The notes below the pieces were generated by a model. The model saw only the letters and a program-made list of their open reading frames with translations, had not been told where the DNA came from and ran no database searches. From the NCBI GenBank assembly GCA_050084515.1, contig CM114272.1, positions 43,958,001-44,022,000 of the forward strand: 64,000 nucleotides of DNA. The letters are read 5' to 3'. The stretch is from Blasia pusilla. Taxonomy: Eukaryota > Marchantiophyta > Marchantiopsida > Blasiales. Both the position numbers and the translations under genes were made by a program. Each line of letters opens with the position of its first letter. Position 1 is the stretch's first letter. Positions 43,670 through 56,054 of the stretch are shown in pieces.

Positions 43670-45343
43670 AGATCTTATAATGTTCCTCATCCATGATATA
43701 AGGATTTCCATTCACGCCACATGGGGAGGCGTTCCAAAAAGACTCCCAACCTGCCATTTGTATTTAATACTTGACTCACTCCCGCATGTTAGTACTATTA
43801 ACCTCTAGTCCACCTATTATTATTTCCTTCCTAAGCTAACTCCATTTAGTATTATTATTCTTATGTCCTTTGTGGTATTTAGTCAACTACTTCCTAGCAT
43901 TATTTTCCCAAGTGTCTCCCACCCCATACTTAAACTAGTATAAGCCATGCAATGTACAAGTTTATATTACCTCCCATAGTTAACTCACAACTTTCAAGTG
44001 CCATTTTAAATTGATTTTGAACGATCTTATTGGTTGAAAATACCAAGTGTTGAGAGGAGAGGAGATTGCAAAGTAAAAGGGCACTCTCCAATAATATATA
44101 GATTAAAAAAAGGGCCACAAAATTGTCACAAGGACTACATGCTATCATAGTTCTTTTGTCTCCAATCATGACAACAATCCATACTCAAAAGAGTACCATT
44201 TGGGCTGCCCCCTAAAGTGCACCTTCCACATCATTCCCAAAAAAAGAGTTAAAAGATCATACTTGTAATTTTCATCCAAGGTAGTAGCTATCTCCAAATA
44301 TTTCTCACATGTCACAATCAAATTTTTCCACTGGCAGGAGGAACTCAAATTATGAGGAGTTTTCATGGAAATCTCCCATTTGATTTTCGTGGCTTTGCCT
44401 TCTCCACTCGATAAAGTCTATTCGGAATGGCCTGCTATCTCCAATATTTCTCCACTATTAGTAAGAATCTAGGTCGTACTGGAAACTTAACCACTATCAG
44501 TATGGATTACATTGTCACTATCATACAGAGGAACTGACAAATTGTGAAAGTCATTTACATCCTATGCCCCTTTCCCAATTCAATTTGGTACCCCAACAAT
44601 ACTGTTCTTGTGTTTGTGCAGGAAAAGATTAGAGTTTGTTGATGGTAGTCGGCCCAGTAGAACTTCTTCACGAGCCTCTAGTTGGGTTGGACTAAGGGGA
44701 TTGGTTGTTAAGGTTCGTATGGTATGTCTATCAAGTATTGGACCTAAGGAATGGATGGCCTCAATCCAGATGTTACACTTGTCTTAAGAAGTTTCCTACC
44801 TAATAGACACTTATGATTGATTTGCTATCCATATTATATTGGTTCTTGCAAGCTAAACTCTTAGCCTAGAATAGCATGTTGGACTTTACTAGTAGCTTAA
44901 TCTGTAAATCACTACTTGGAGGGTTTAGAGAGAAATGCTCCAATTGACAAGAACTTGATTTACCACCATACCCTGCAAAAAGTTGGGAGTTTGTTCAATC
45001 TGGTAATGGGTGTGTCAGCTGAGTGACAACTCAATTTCATTTCTGAATGAACAAAATACACACCACTCATCTGTCTTAAATCCTTTGAAGCAGAAGATTT
45101 CCTGAGGATCCCAAACAGTGCCACACTTGAAGATCTTAAGATCTTTGAGTTTAAGATCAGTTTTCCTATTTGAGATGAGAGCAAATGATAGGACTATGAA
45201 TTTCAATGAAATGCTCTCAAGGCTGGAGACAAAATCTGCCCAGTCATCCCAAAACCCATTCTGTTGCATCGTGGTATGCATGGGTTTTGTGAGCCTTGGA
45301 GGACCTGAGGAGTGGATCGATCTTAGATGTTTACGACTGAAGC
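43670..45343. other. intergenic, AT-rich
   Basis: No gene recognised. A minus-strand Helitron-like terminus (AAAGGGCACTCTCCAATAATATATAGATT) ends near 44,104. The right part is the 3' flank of the minus-strand REX1-B gene. Confidence 0.45.
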
Positions 45344-47225
45344 TTAGTTATCTAAACTCAGTTTCTTGAAGGTTTGAGGAGCTTCATTTCTCGTCTGTTC
45401 CTGCTCCTCTATTTCATACCTGACTTCTTCCATGTGTTCGTTGATGGCAGTCACTGCATCTTGCACTGCCATAGTGGCTTCTTTGTATGCCGCATCATAC
45501 TCTGCCTCCAGCTGTGCCATTTCCAACCCACCATATCCACCCTCTTCACTCTTGAGGCCAAAGATGTGGGAGCAGTCATGAGAAGAACCTTGTAAGCATT
45601 CATGTCCTTTTCCTTCTCGTTCCGATGGTCGCCCTGCTCTCCTCAATACCTGTAGTGTAGCAGTCTACATTTCCAAATGTGCTTGTGAGATGCATGCAGA
45701 ATTTAGAAGCTGGCATTGCAAAGCTAGCGCACGACCTGCTGCAGGGATCCCGGACAATTGAAGCTGGTGTCCATACTACCACACAATTCTACCAGAAAGA
45801 GATGTCACCTTGCTGCCTCCTCCAACTTACCATGTGTAGCTTTTCTTTCTCCTGGACCTGGACTGCTTCAAGCACTGACGCCAAGTCTGGACGATCGATG
45901 CTTGGAGCCCTTAGACGAGCTTCTAATTCAAGAACCTGGAATCACAGCATATGTCAGTGAAACAATCCAAGTGCACTAAATATAGACTTTCCTGAAACCA
46001 GACTTTCAAAACCGTAAAGCTGCAAGGAAAATGCAGAAATTTGATCGAAAGAAGAGCTAATTCAGGGTGCAGGAGGGGAGGCCGGAGTTCATCCCTGGAT
46101 GTGAAAACAAAGGAACAGAGGATATGGTTGTAGCTCAATCTCTAGGTCCATCAAACCAACGTTATGTTATACCAAGTAAGTGATCACTGCCATCTACCTG
46201 CCTTGAACATTCACTGAAATCGCGTGTCACTTGACTGCAAATCGCTTTGAATGCCACTTCAGAACTTGTCTTCAAGTAATCTGCAAATCCGCTGCATTCA
46301 TCAAACAAAAGATAAGAATAGTCACTCATTCATGAGACCAGCATGTTCACCAGGGATCACACATACTATCAGAGAACTAAATTCACCCACACTCAGGCTT
46401 CCTGAAGAACACCAGAGATGGTGACATCAATGTGAATCAAGAAACGCTACTTTGGAAACACAAAAGTGATCCAAAAAGCCCCAGTATATCACTAGTAAAT
46501 TCATCCACCCATGGAAGAACTGCCAAATTAGTGAGCTCATGATAATATGCTTTCTAAGTAGTGACTATACACTTAACATGAGATAGGATGCTGATCAGAC
46601 AAAGATGGCTCTCCTCAAAACCTCAAAACATTTCCAATGCCACCTTAGATGTTGCATTCTGTTTGCGGAACATTTTAGATATAAGGTTCAGGCAGAGGAC
46701 TCTATTTAGGACGACTTTCATTGACGCTTCAAGGTGATCCCCTGGGACTCTGTTCAGAGAGATCCTCAAGTTTTCAATTCTAGCTTCATCTTGAACATGA
46801 AAAACTTCCAATTCTGTTCTGGGAGCTTTCAGATTTCTAAGTCAAGTTTCAATGATAATAAGAATGGTATTCTTTCTTTAAGTTTGGGGCTTAGAAATCG
46901 GGTGTCAAGTTTCGGATGGATTCTCATCCCCAAGTTATTACACCGAGTGAGGAACAACTCACAGAAACTCCTCCCAAGATCAGCAAAGTAGTGCCTAAAA
47001 TGGAAATTTCAGGCTACATCTGACTTATACCTACAAGAAAGTTCTGGTGTACTGTACACTTACTAAAAACTGATAAAAACAACTCAAGTCAATCATCTCT
47101 AGGGATTAAACATCTTACTTGTGCAGAAGAGAGTAAGCTGAAGCTCGACGCTGCTGTATATCAAGGAAAGTCCGCAACAGCAGTTTCACTCCTGGTGCAC
47201 TCTCATTCTCCCCCTCGGCCATCAT
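45344..47225 (-). CDS. REX1B: REX1-B domain protein (4 exons)
   Basis: Minus-strand exons: 47225-47119, 46291-46198, 45935-45831, 45664-45344; 627 nt, 208 residues, GT-AG introns in phase. Exon 1 encodes LLLRTFLDIQQRRASAY, exon 2 GFADYLKTSSEVAF, exon 3 VLELEARLRAP and VQVQEKEKLHM, exon 4 TATLQVLRRAGRPSERE and the acidic helical tail YDAAYKEATMAVQDAVTAI. This is the full-length REX1-B (required for excision 1-B) pattern of plants and animals, named for a Chlamydomonas locus needed for DNA repair; the biochemical role is not settled. The last third is strongly helical and probably coiled-coil. The exon 4 start is fixed by TATLQ; a second acceptor 15 bases downstream would drop those five conserved residues. 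The start is the first of two adjacent ATGs. Confidence 0.9.
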
Positions 47226-49980
47226 TTCAAACACAACAGTGATCAAACAACATGGAGCTCAGCCAAGATCAATCGAATTCAGCTCACCGGCTTCCCAGGA
47301 ACTCCCTGCCAAGTTCCTTCTGAACACGAGACAACCCCTCCAATTTCTTGCATCTGCAGATTGCAATTAGTGTGTTATGGCCTATAGTGTGCCGTATTTA
47401 TGAAGTCCACTAGGAATTTGACCTGGAATCCCAATCTAGTTCTCAATCAGATCCTAGTGCCAAACACCTTACACGACTGCCCTCAGTTCTTCTTGCAATT
47501 CATACAGTTCCACTTCTCTCCTTACCCTGGAAAAACCCTCCACAATTGATGGGACGGTGTAAAAACCATGCAAAGAGTTTCCTCATTTTGTTTTTTGATG
47601 GTGAAATTTCTATTTTCGGAAAGACTGCTGAAAGAAGTGGTCCACCAAATGGTTTAATGCTGAATTAAAACTTGCATTGGAACTCATACATGAGAAAGAC
47701 AATTTTTATCTCGTCCACTACCACTAGTTAATTATCAGAAGCTGGGTTTCTGGAAAGAATGTTCTATCCTTCCTATACCTTGTTAAATGAAGGTGTGAAA
47801 TACCTTTCTCTATTTCATGGAGAAGCTTAGATTAGTGTTTTCAGTCTGAGTCAGTTGTGTAATGTGCATGCTTTGGGATCCCAGGACAACTCTAAAAGCC
47901 TATATTTGCCCTTCATCCATGAGAAAATCACCGCTTCCTTAGTGGGATGTAATTCCCAAATATTTAATTTCTTTGCAAAGGAGGTGATTTCCAAAGAGGA
48001 GAATCAAGTAAACCACCAGTTTGTTCTATTTGCTATCCCTGTAGGAAGATTATTGCAACTTTCAATTCCATCAGTTTCTTGGCTTCCCAGTACTGCAAAT
48101 TCTGAAATTTACAAAAGCTACATGCTCTCAATCACATCAAACAAGAAATCTGGTAACCTCAATTGATACTCGCCATCCTTAAACAATGGGCAGATATTCA
48201 AGTTGATGGCTCTTTTACCCTTTGAACCTGACCTTGCTATGAATCCCACTAAGGAGATTGATATATCAGTGAGATTTGGGCCATTTACATCCACTCATTA
48301 GATTTCAGATCCGGCTTCCATCCTTGGGTGCTCATGGACCTAGGGTCAGAGGTTACTTTCAAGATCCAAGCACTTCCTACAATTCTTGGCCAACAGACAC
48401 GAGTTCAAGAACAGTCTTTGAATCGAATCCCACTGAGGAGATTGGAGTGACTAACAGTGCAAGATTTCATTTATAGGTTGGCATGCATATAGAATGGTAA
48501 AGCAAAAGAGCAATGAAATTTAGGTCTGTTGGTTCCCGCACCTGTGGTGCTGTAAGCTAATCAAGCCACTTTGCAGGTTTGTTACAAAGACAACAAAGGA
48601 GGAACAACCATACTTTCACCTGAAGTCGGAGGCTGTTGACTGGCCAGTTACTGAAAAATTGGCAGAGCATGGGAACCTGTAAAAGGAGAAGGGGAATGCT
48701 AGTGTGTTGCCAGATAAAAAGCTAGATCAAGGCCACAATAGACATCTCAATAGTCATCATTCCAGCAGAAGCAGTAACGCACAACTTCGGTTTTGAAAAT
48801 GCTATCAACATGTAGTTAGGTGAGCACCCCAAGTCTCAGGAGGACTACCAGGCTGCCAAAGAGTTTCCTGAAAGTTTATCACGAACTGCGCTCATTAACC
48901 CTGTAATTCGAGTTCTAGAGTCAATGGCGCAGATCATGATCAAGTAGCATAGTGCAATGAATGTAGATTTGGTTTAAGACTTGATCAGCAAGTCATCAGC
49001 CCTTTTCTCAGTTAGCATTTCAAGCATTACCAACCCTATGTTTCGATCTGCTTTAGGCTTCTACAACCCAGAGTTTCCACCTTCCTGATGACTTTGCTAG
49101 TTCTCAAACATCTTGAGTATCGTGAGTCTATGTGGACCTGTCAACAGTCCTGCGAAGGGGCAGAAAGTCCTTCAAATATTAGCTAAAATTGCACACAGCA
49201 ACCATAAGCAGATCTCGTCCCTACATCGCATTGACCTGCTAGACAGCCCACTTTCATACTTGTTGTGACAATCAATCAACTTAGAGAGAAGAGATACTCA
49301 ATGGAGCTGCAGCTATCGTTTGCAAGTGAGGGGGGAATTGCTTCAAGGCTAGAATAGGGCATGCCATTAGTCTGACTGAGAATATAATCATTGTTCAGTG
49401 TCTGGGTGAGCTTTGAAAAAAACACACATTCTTTCAAGCCGATCTCTTACACTTCCACACTCGGAATCACTATAGGATACCAATACGAAAGATGGGTACA
49501 AAACTTGAATGTCCCTAGACCCAGAACCCCAAGGCAGATCGAACCACAACCTAATAAATGTGAGATTCCAATCTGAGCCACTCCAAAAGGAGATTGATGC
49601 CAGTTGCCAAACTCCTAACAGCCAATTTTCCCAATACTGTTCGATAGCCGTGAAATAACAGCAACTACGTTAAACTGCACATGCACAAACTTGCCAACCC
49701 TCTGTCTTGGCCGGTTTTCTCCGGACAGGAACCCTCCCACCGTATCCCATACCTTTAGAGAGCTGGAACGCGCAAGAATCCTCCGTTTCCAATACCTTGA
49801 AACAAGGTGTTGGACCGCGCAGGAATTTCCGGGAACGGACATCCTACGTAGATCAAGGCTAGAACTGCACATTACTTGCAGGGACAGCAAGCGTTTAGGA
49901 GGGGTGGCGTGGGGTGAAGAGCACACGATGGCCGTAGAGGGGTCTCAGATTGAGCGCGACAATTCGATTTTTGGAGTGCC
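47226..49980. other. upstream flank of REX1-B, no other gene recognised
   Basis: Short frames only (the longest is about 103 codons, at 47,855 plus and 49,615 minus). Several GGGATCCCA-type words recall the SINE-like family. No promoter can be named. Confidence 0.45.
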
Positions 49981-50011
49981 TGTCTGTTTGTTTGTGTGAG
50001 TGCGTGTGTGT

Positions 50012-50105
50012 GGGAAAGAGAGAGAGAGAGAGTGTGTGTGTACTCATTAAGTAGTGCCTGTCATAGCCTTGCGACCATAGACCCCGCGCCCTGGTTGGAC
50101 GGTGC
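50012..50105 (-). repeat. GA/GT microsatellite joined to an inverted SINE-like repeat
   Basis: GAGAGAGAGAGAG then GTGTGTGTGT is followed at 50,041 by the inverse complement of the SINE-like end (TACTCATTAAGTAGTGCCTG, then TCATAGCCTTGCGACCATAG and CCGCGCCCTGGTTGG). Confidence 0.65.
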
Positions 50106-50257
50106 GAAAGAGAGATGACGACAGGCAGAAAATTACACCTACTTGACAGCCTAGTCCGGTACGCTCACGATTTTTGTTGATGCATACTCAGCCCTCTATC
50201 TCTCTTCGAAAATTAAATCCCACGGCCCTCGACTTTCGGGTTCACTCCCTTTTTTCA

Positions 50258-50280
50258 TTCTCTCTCTCTCTCTCTCTCTC
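50258..50280. repeat. short (CT)n microsatellite
   Basis: About eleven CT units; flanks contain no recognised gene. The sequence from here to 51,100 is otherwise featureless, turning AT-rich after 50,750. Confidence 0.8.
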
Positions 50281-51100
50281 ACCAAATCCCATGGCCCTTT
50301 GGGATACCCGAGGAAAATAACTCGTTTCATTCATTCATTCAGTGTACGCCACTATCCACAAACTCTAACAGATTGCAAAGCTTTGACAGCGAGGGACAAA
50401 TACCTGGAGTGGCTGTTGTGTTTCCTATTGTTTTGTCGCCTCAACTTCGCTACTGTCGGAGTCGTCAACTTTGCAACTCGAAATCCTGCGGGCCTCATGG
50501 GAATCGTGGACAATTAAACATTTCGTTCTTTCGTTCATTCATTCCCTCTCTCTCGCTTCTCTGCTGGTGCGTCAGTGCGTCGCGAAGGAGCAGACCTCGG
50601 AGGGTGTTGGAGGCTCAAAAATTAGCGGAAACACCTTAATGTCATGTCGATGTCCCACTGTCGGGCGCGGAATCCGAGTACATCTCTTTTTATTTTCCAG
50701 TATGGTGCCCGTAAGATACCATCGGAATATAGACGGAAGATACGTTTGATATTTTCAAATACTATATTTTGTCGTAGAACATCTTCCTTATTTGTATGTC
50801 CATCCTTCGAAATTTAATGTGGACGGAATTTTTCTTTCCTAGTTTAATTTATAGGGTTTATACGGGAGTCATCTTTTGCAAAATTTGACCTTGAAACTTA
50901 TTAATAATCATATAAAAAACCAGTCTAATAAGCAATTGAAACCTATGTAAATCAAATGACAAACCGAAATCATGGAATAAAAATGAAATCTTCAATATTC
51001 TTCCTAGTAATAATTTTAACATCCATGTCATGTCTCATGAATCCATAAATCATCAATCTTGTTCCGTTTGCTTGCCCATGTGATCCATTCATGTTTCGGC

Positions 51101-51614
51101 TGTCACGTCTTCTAGGATAGATCGGTGGGATCTAATAGAGCGCCTTCATGAGTAGTGGAGGACACGCCCAGTAGGTCGAGGATGACCTGCTGAGGCCCTT
51201 GGAAACCTGAGATAGCAGGTTTCCCTTTCGTTTCGGCTCATTTGGAGCCATATTGAAGAACTTACTATTTTAGGTAAGTACCATTTTTAGTATATGATCG
51301 ACTTACTATTTTAGTAAGTGACCCTTGACCTCCTACATCAGGTCAAGAGCCAAGGAGCTGACTTGGGAGAATAGGTTACCATGGAGAGAGCTTGGGAGAG
51401 GAGAGGGGTATACCTCAAGGAGAGAGAGCTTGAGAGCTCATTCTCTCTTTGTTGAACCTCTTGGCATGAGGCAGCGGAGCTATGGTACCTTGCCTTGTGA
51501 GTATAACCCAAGCCTCTCATTAGGAGAGTGGGTTTGGTTTGACATGAGAGAGAGTGCACACCTTTGAGAGCTATGGTGTGAGATGATGGAGAGAGAGAGA
51601 TTGGATCTTACTTT
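51101..51614 (+). repeat. terminal repeat A1 (copy 2)
   Basis: Starts TGTCACGTCTTCTAGG and ends GAGATTGGATCTTACTTTA. It contains two TTACTATTTTAG(G)TAAGT direct repeats (near 51,261 and 51,301) and short internal hairpins. Identical in layout to 60,691-61,204. It is followed directly by leader sequence, not by a B repeat. Confidence 0.9.
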
Positions 51615-53313
51615 ACAAAGAGAGAATGAGAGAATGAGAGAGTGAGAGAGCTTCATGGGGGAGATCGTTGGTCACTCGCTGTTTTTGCAGGTTGGGGACC
51701 GTGTTCTCCGTTCAGCGGCTCATGGGAGTGCTCACCGGAGCAAGGGCTGCTTTCATTACTCTTTGCATTTGCCGATTTTTCGTGTGGAAGAGTGGCGCGC
51801 GGAAGCGCTGCCCAATTTCTGATAGGGATTGAGTATGGGGGCGGGTTGCCCCATGCTGGTGCTCTCGGGAGCACCATGTAGCTTGCTGATTTGTATTTTT
51901 ACAGATGTTACATTTTCGTTGGGAGAAATCAGCGCGGGAGCGCTGCTGAATTTTGTGTAGGAGAAAGAGACATTGGGCTTTACGACAGTCCCTGTCAGTT
52001 TTTACTGAAATGTCCGATTCTAAATATTTTTTGATAGTAGCGTAGATCGTGAAGCTGTGCACGCTGTGCAACAAACAGTGCACAATTTGGAGTTGCGAGC
52101 AAAAAGTTATGGGCAATCTTGTAAAGCTGCCATTGCTAGGCAATTTTTAGGGTTAAATCGTGCAAACCCTAAATCAGCCGCCACACCGGCGGCGGCCGTC
52201 TCCATCATAGTCACCGTCAACGGTCGACGGTCAACCATCACCGTCAACGGTCAACCGTCACCATCAGCGGTCAACCGTCAGTGTCAAGGGTCCACCGTCC
52301 ATTGTCCAACCTTTGGGTGCCATTGCCGCCATTACGGAGTGGAGGGTCTTCCATGACGTTCGTTGATTCCTTGACTTGCGTCGCCACCACGTACTTTGTT
52401 TTGGCCGCCACCGTCATCGCAGTTTCTTCATCAACCAGTGAAGGCAGATGACCTCCGGTTATGGTGTTTGAGTTTTGATTTCATGCTGCTATGTTGTGAT
52501 TGGTAGCCGCTCGACGACGATCGAGTATCGTGCCGTGACGCCCGTAGTCGCAACGCGCCGCCGATTGCCGCACCGCACCATCTCGATCGCGGAGCCGCAC
52601 CGTCATTGTGGAGCAGAGTGTGGGATTATTATTGATTGAGGAGGGTATGTCGCCGAGTGCCGCATCCCACCATCGAGGGCCGGTCGTTCAGAGCCGCCTC
52701 CGCGTCGCCGCAACGCCGCACCGTTCCGCTGGGACCGCACTGTCTATCGAGGAGTTTTGAGTAGCATCAGTACGAGAGGAGTATGACTTGCTGATTGGAG
52801 GAGTTGTCTCCACGATCGAGTTGGGGTCGAGATTTGCAGTTGCTGAGGAGCGACATCGACATGTGTTCAGGTTACCCATTCTCGGTCCTTTACCCCGCAC
52901 GTGTGAGGGATTCGGGATTTATTTGGGGATATTGGGTGTGTGGATGCTTTGAGAGCATCATTTATGTATGTGGTTTAGGGACATAGACCTGTGTGGGATG
53001 TCCGGAGTTGAGGGTAGGTTGTCGATGAGATGATAGCCTGGTCGATTTGCCGCACCACGTCGCGTGTTGCCGCACGTTACACGTCTCGGGGAGAGAGAGT
53101 GTAGATCGAGTGCCGCATGTTTGGGATGAGTGATTGAGGGATTCCTCACCAGGTTCAGAGTGATCGGGTGAGAGGGGCACGAGGGTCATCACGGAGTCTG
53201 TTCGGGACTTTGAGAGGCGAGGTGGTGAACCCGAGAGTAGCTCTAGAGGTTTTACTCGGAGTGGCGCGAGGTTTCGAGGGTCTCCATGTGAGGGACCACC
53301 TCGACCTCCTTCT
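51615..53313 (+). other. 5' leader of copy 2
   Basis: Untranslated-looking sequence: GAGA-rich start, a block shared with copy 3 (40,310-40,555 inverted) and with the nested element, then CG-rich DNA with stops in all frames. A primer-binding site complementary to a common tRNA 3' end could not be recognised. A short tandem repeat at 52,211-52,300 is listed separately. Confidence 0.6.
52211..52300 (+). repeat. GGTCAACCGTCA minisatellite in the leader
   Basis: Six to seven imperfect units built on CGTCAACGGTC / GGTCAACCGTCACC. The unit is itself partly palindromic (GGTCAACCG...CGGTC). Confidence 0.75.
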
Positions 53314-54599
53314 ATGTCATCGTCAGACGAGGGGGAGGGTGTAGAGGAGTTTGTGAGCACATCGCCACACATTGTGAGTGGTCCTACCAGTTGGGCGTAC
53401 GAGATGGACGACCGGGGTAGAGGACCGCGTAGGTTGTCAGCTGCAGTAGGCACAATTGAGTTGCACGATTTTATAGCAGAGTTTAGGAGTTGGTGCGACT
53501 CCCAGCGGGCCAGGAACTCTAGAGAGTTCAACCCGTTTACAGCATGGAACGGTATGTTCCAGCATTTAGAGGGGGCGCCCATGGACGATTACCATGAGTT
53601 CTCTCAGAGATATGCATGTGAGATTGAGGCGTGGAGGCTCTACTATGACCCACATTATGTGCCATGGACGGAGCCGTTCCCAGATGAGGAGGAGGAGTTA
53701 GGAGAGGCTACTGCCTCTTCCACTAGTGACGTTTTAGGAGGGGTCACTCGCACGGGAGCAGTTGCACCGTCTAGTCGGGTTCGTCCCAGGTTCAACCCTG
53801 TGGTTGAGATCTTTGCTGAGTTGAGGGCGAGCTACCAGGGGGTACGGACGGAGAAGTTGCGGAGCATCCACGACTTCCAGAGGCGCTCGGGTGAGAGTTT
53901 GCGTGAGGCTTACACTCGCTTGCGCCGGTTGATCAACGTCACTTGGGGTGACAGAGGCTCGAGCTATCCAATCATGGTATGCGATCTTTGCCGACCGACC
54001 TGCGGACACGAAAAGTGCGGGAGGGGTGCTTTTATGAACACCTCCCCACGTTGAGAGATGTTTTTAGGACCGCCGAGAACATTGAGCGCAACATGGCGGA
54101 GGAGAGCGTAGCCACCATGGGTTCTGGGCGAGAGCAGTCACGATTATCTGCACCACGAGCTCAGGGAGGATAGCAAGAGGCCGTGCCACAGAGACCTGCG
54201 CCTTCATATGCGGCTCAGCAGCAGCCGCCTACTATTACTTGTTGGTCATGTGGTGGAGCCCATCATCAGCGCGATTGCACTCGTCAGGGTCATGGACGTG
54301 TGCCTCAGCATGGAGGAGGAGATGGTGGTGCACCAGGAGGTTATCAGTGTGACTACCGCCGAGGTATGGTCATACACGCGCGCCATGTGTTTTAGTTTAC
54401 ATCTGAGTTACGCCCGACCGAGGGCGAGAGGGCACCAGAGCGAGTAGCCGGTCCGGGTGGGCCTAGAGATCGTGCTCCAGGTGGTCCCGTTGGGGGACGA
54501 GGAGCTGGAGTTTCCCGACAGGGTGGTGGAGTTGCCCGTGGAGGAGGTAGAGTACCACCACCTAGACGCGCCGAGGGAGATGCCGGACGTGAGGCTGGG
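53314..54599 (+). pseudogene. gag (copy 2), frameshifted
   Basis: The first frame (53,314-54,054) encodes an acidic start, then a retrotransposon capsid-like domain with FIAEFRSWCDSQR, FNPFTAWNGMFQHLEG and FQRRSGESLREAYTRLRRL. A shift near 53,975 moves the reading to the frame of 53,979 (LRDVFRTAENIERNMAEES), which has a TAG at 54,171 and then a zinc knuckle CWSCGGAHHQRDC (C-x2-C-x3-H-x4-C, about 54,240-54,278). Further shifts between 54,340 and 54,480 precede a Gly/Arg-rich tract that runs into the protease frame. The product would form the virus-like particle. Confidence 0.8.
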
Positions 54600-55736
54600 A
54601 TGGCTGCTCAGATACAACAACTACAAGAGCAGATTGCCGCTATGGCATTGAGGTTACCCGATGCCGGATCCGTGGCATCGACATCATATGGAGCAGCCAG
54701 AGATCTGGAGGATCCTGGATGGATGTGCGGGGTTGCCCAGATGGAGGCCGCCGCAGTTGTGACGCGTGGAGCAGCCGCAGAGTTGGATCCACAGCGAGGG
54801 GAAGCCAGTAGACAGACTAAGCTTCATCAATCTTTCACATTGTCCGAAGCGATGAGGACCCCATCGATGGGTCCTCATCAAAGTTCCTGGAGAGTTGGTA
54901 ATGTTGTTGGTGTGCAAGCACGGAGGGCGATGGGAGAAGCGAGTGCGACGACTCCTATTGTTGATGCTCAGGAGGGGCATGTGTCGAGCACGTTGTTGGG
55001 GGCGGCCACCGTTGTGTACCGCACTCCTTTATTTTCTCCTTCCGATGTTGTGACGTTGGGAGGTACGCCCGCCGAGGCTTTTCGGCTAGCCGCTTCACTA
55101 TGTGAGCGCGGAGTTGGAGTTCCTGCATCACGTTCAGAGGTGATTGCAGAGGAGGTGATGGACCTGCCCTTGGAGCGGATGCTCGGGCCGTCCACGTCAG
55201 ATTCATGGCGGTTGCGGTCTGCTAGGATGGCGGAGATGCCCGCTAGACCCGCGATAGAGCGTGCCATGGCTTCTCCTGGTGTTGTGTTGCTGGATAACCG
55301 AGGAGAGGTCTTCCAGTTGGTGAGTCCTGGAGGTAGAGCTTTTAGTCCGCAGCGCGTCTTGTTGGATTCAGGAGCGCAACCCTTGATGTTGGGGAAAGCG
55401 TCATTCAGAGGATTGGGCTTGATGAGAGCCGATGTGGAGTGTTATCCATTTCGGATACAGACATCCTTGGGTGGAGCGAGTACCACACAGTATATCACCC
55501 GACAGGAGGTCTTGGTGAGGATTCGCCCGAGACATCCTACAGATGAGTCCGTGGTGCGCGCCAAGGCGATAGTGATCGATCCGAGTCCTCACGACGTCTT
55601 GGTTGGTGGAGCGATGTTATACCCGATGGGGTTTTCCTTGGATTATTGGGAGGAGTCGGCGCCCCCTCTGCAGACCAGGATGGCGATCGGTGATGGGCGC
55701 CTTAGCTCATTACCCGTTCGATTCACAGTGCGATGA
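54600..55736 (+). CDS. linker and retropepsin-like protease (copy 2), intact frame
   Basis: A 378-codon open frame. The first 240 residues are a linker beginning with a short coiled-coil (IQQLQEQIAAMALRL), with no known domain. The protease follows: VLLDSGAQPLMLGKASFRGLGL (about residues 253-274; catalytic D-S-G), ITRQEVLVRIRPRHP and the second block HDVLVGGAMLYPMGFSLDY. It acts as a dimer to cut the polyprotein. The stop at 55,734-55,736 separates it from the DNMT frame by about 320 bases, so the DNMT may have been reached by frameshifting or the stop may be a mutation. Confidence 0.8.
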   Translation: MAAQIQQLQEQIAAMALRLPDAGSVASTSYGAARDLEDPGWMCGVAQMEAAAVVTRGAAAELDPQRGEASRQTKLHQSFTLSEAMRTPSMGPHQSSWRVGNVVGVQARRAMGEASATTPIVDAQEGHVSSTLLGAATVVYRTPLFSPSDVVTLGGTPAEAFRLAASLCERGVGVPASRSEVIAEEVMDLPLERMLGPSTSDSWRLRSARMAEMPARPAIERAMASPGVVLLDNRGEVFQLVSPGGRAFSPQRVLLDSGAQPLMLGKASFRGLGLMRADVECYPFRIQTSLGGASTTQYITRQEVLVRIRPRHPTDESVVRAKAIVIDPSPHDVLVGGAMLYPMGFSLDYWEESAPPLQTRMAIGDGRLSSLPVRFTVR

Positions 55737-56054
55737 TCGAGCAACGGCCGGAGAGATGGCGACCTTAGCAAAGATTTAGCAAAGTGCCATCACTTGGCCT
55801 AGTGATTTGATTGAGGACATGTCCATGCAGAGGAAACTCCCCGTTCGACATTTCTATGGAGAGGAGTGTTATGGTAGCCGCATCATTCCGTGGAGGAGAG
55901 GTGCGCTGTGGGGGCTCGGACCGAGGAGCTTCAACGATTGGCGGATGCAAGACGCGGCACCGCGTGGAGCGAGGCGTTTGCACCAGAGCGTGGCGAGTCC
56001 GAGGAACCCGAGGTAGCGGGAGTGCTACGATGATACCCTTGGATACTACACCCA

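Noticed and set aside
45650-45782. Minus-strand stretch reading RSCASFAMPASKFCM as an extra REX1-B exon
   Set aside because: Follows a CTGCAG acceptor, but the frame does not join exon 3, and the family pattern KLHM-TATLQ is satisfied without it.
51325-51567. 80-codon frame repeated almost exactly at 60,915-61,157
   Set aside because: Lies inside terminal repeats A1 and A2; duplication reflects the repeat, not a gene.
52962-53582. 206-codon minus-strand frame
   Set aside because: Antisense of the gag start of copy 2, with no motif of its own.
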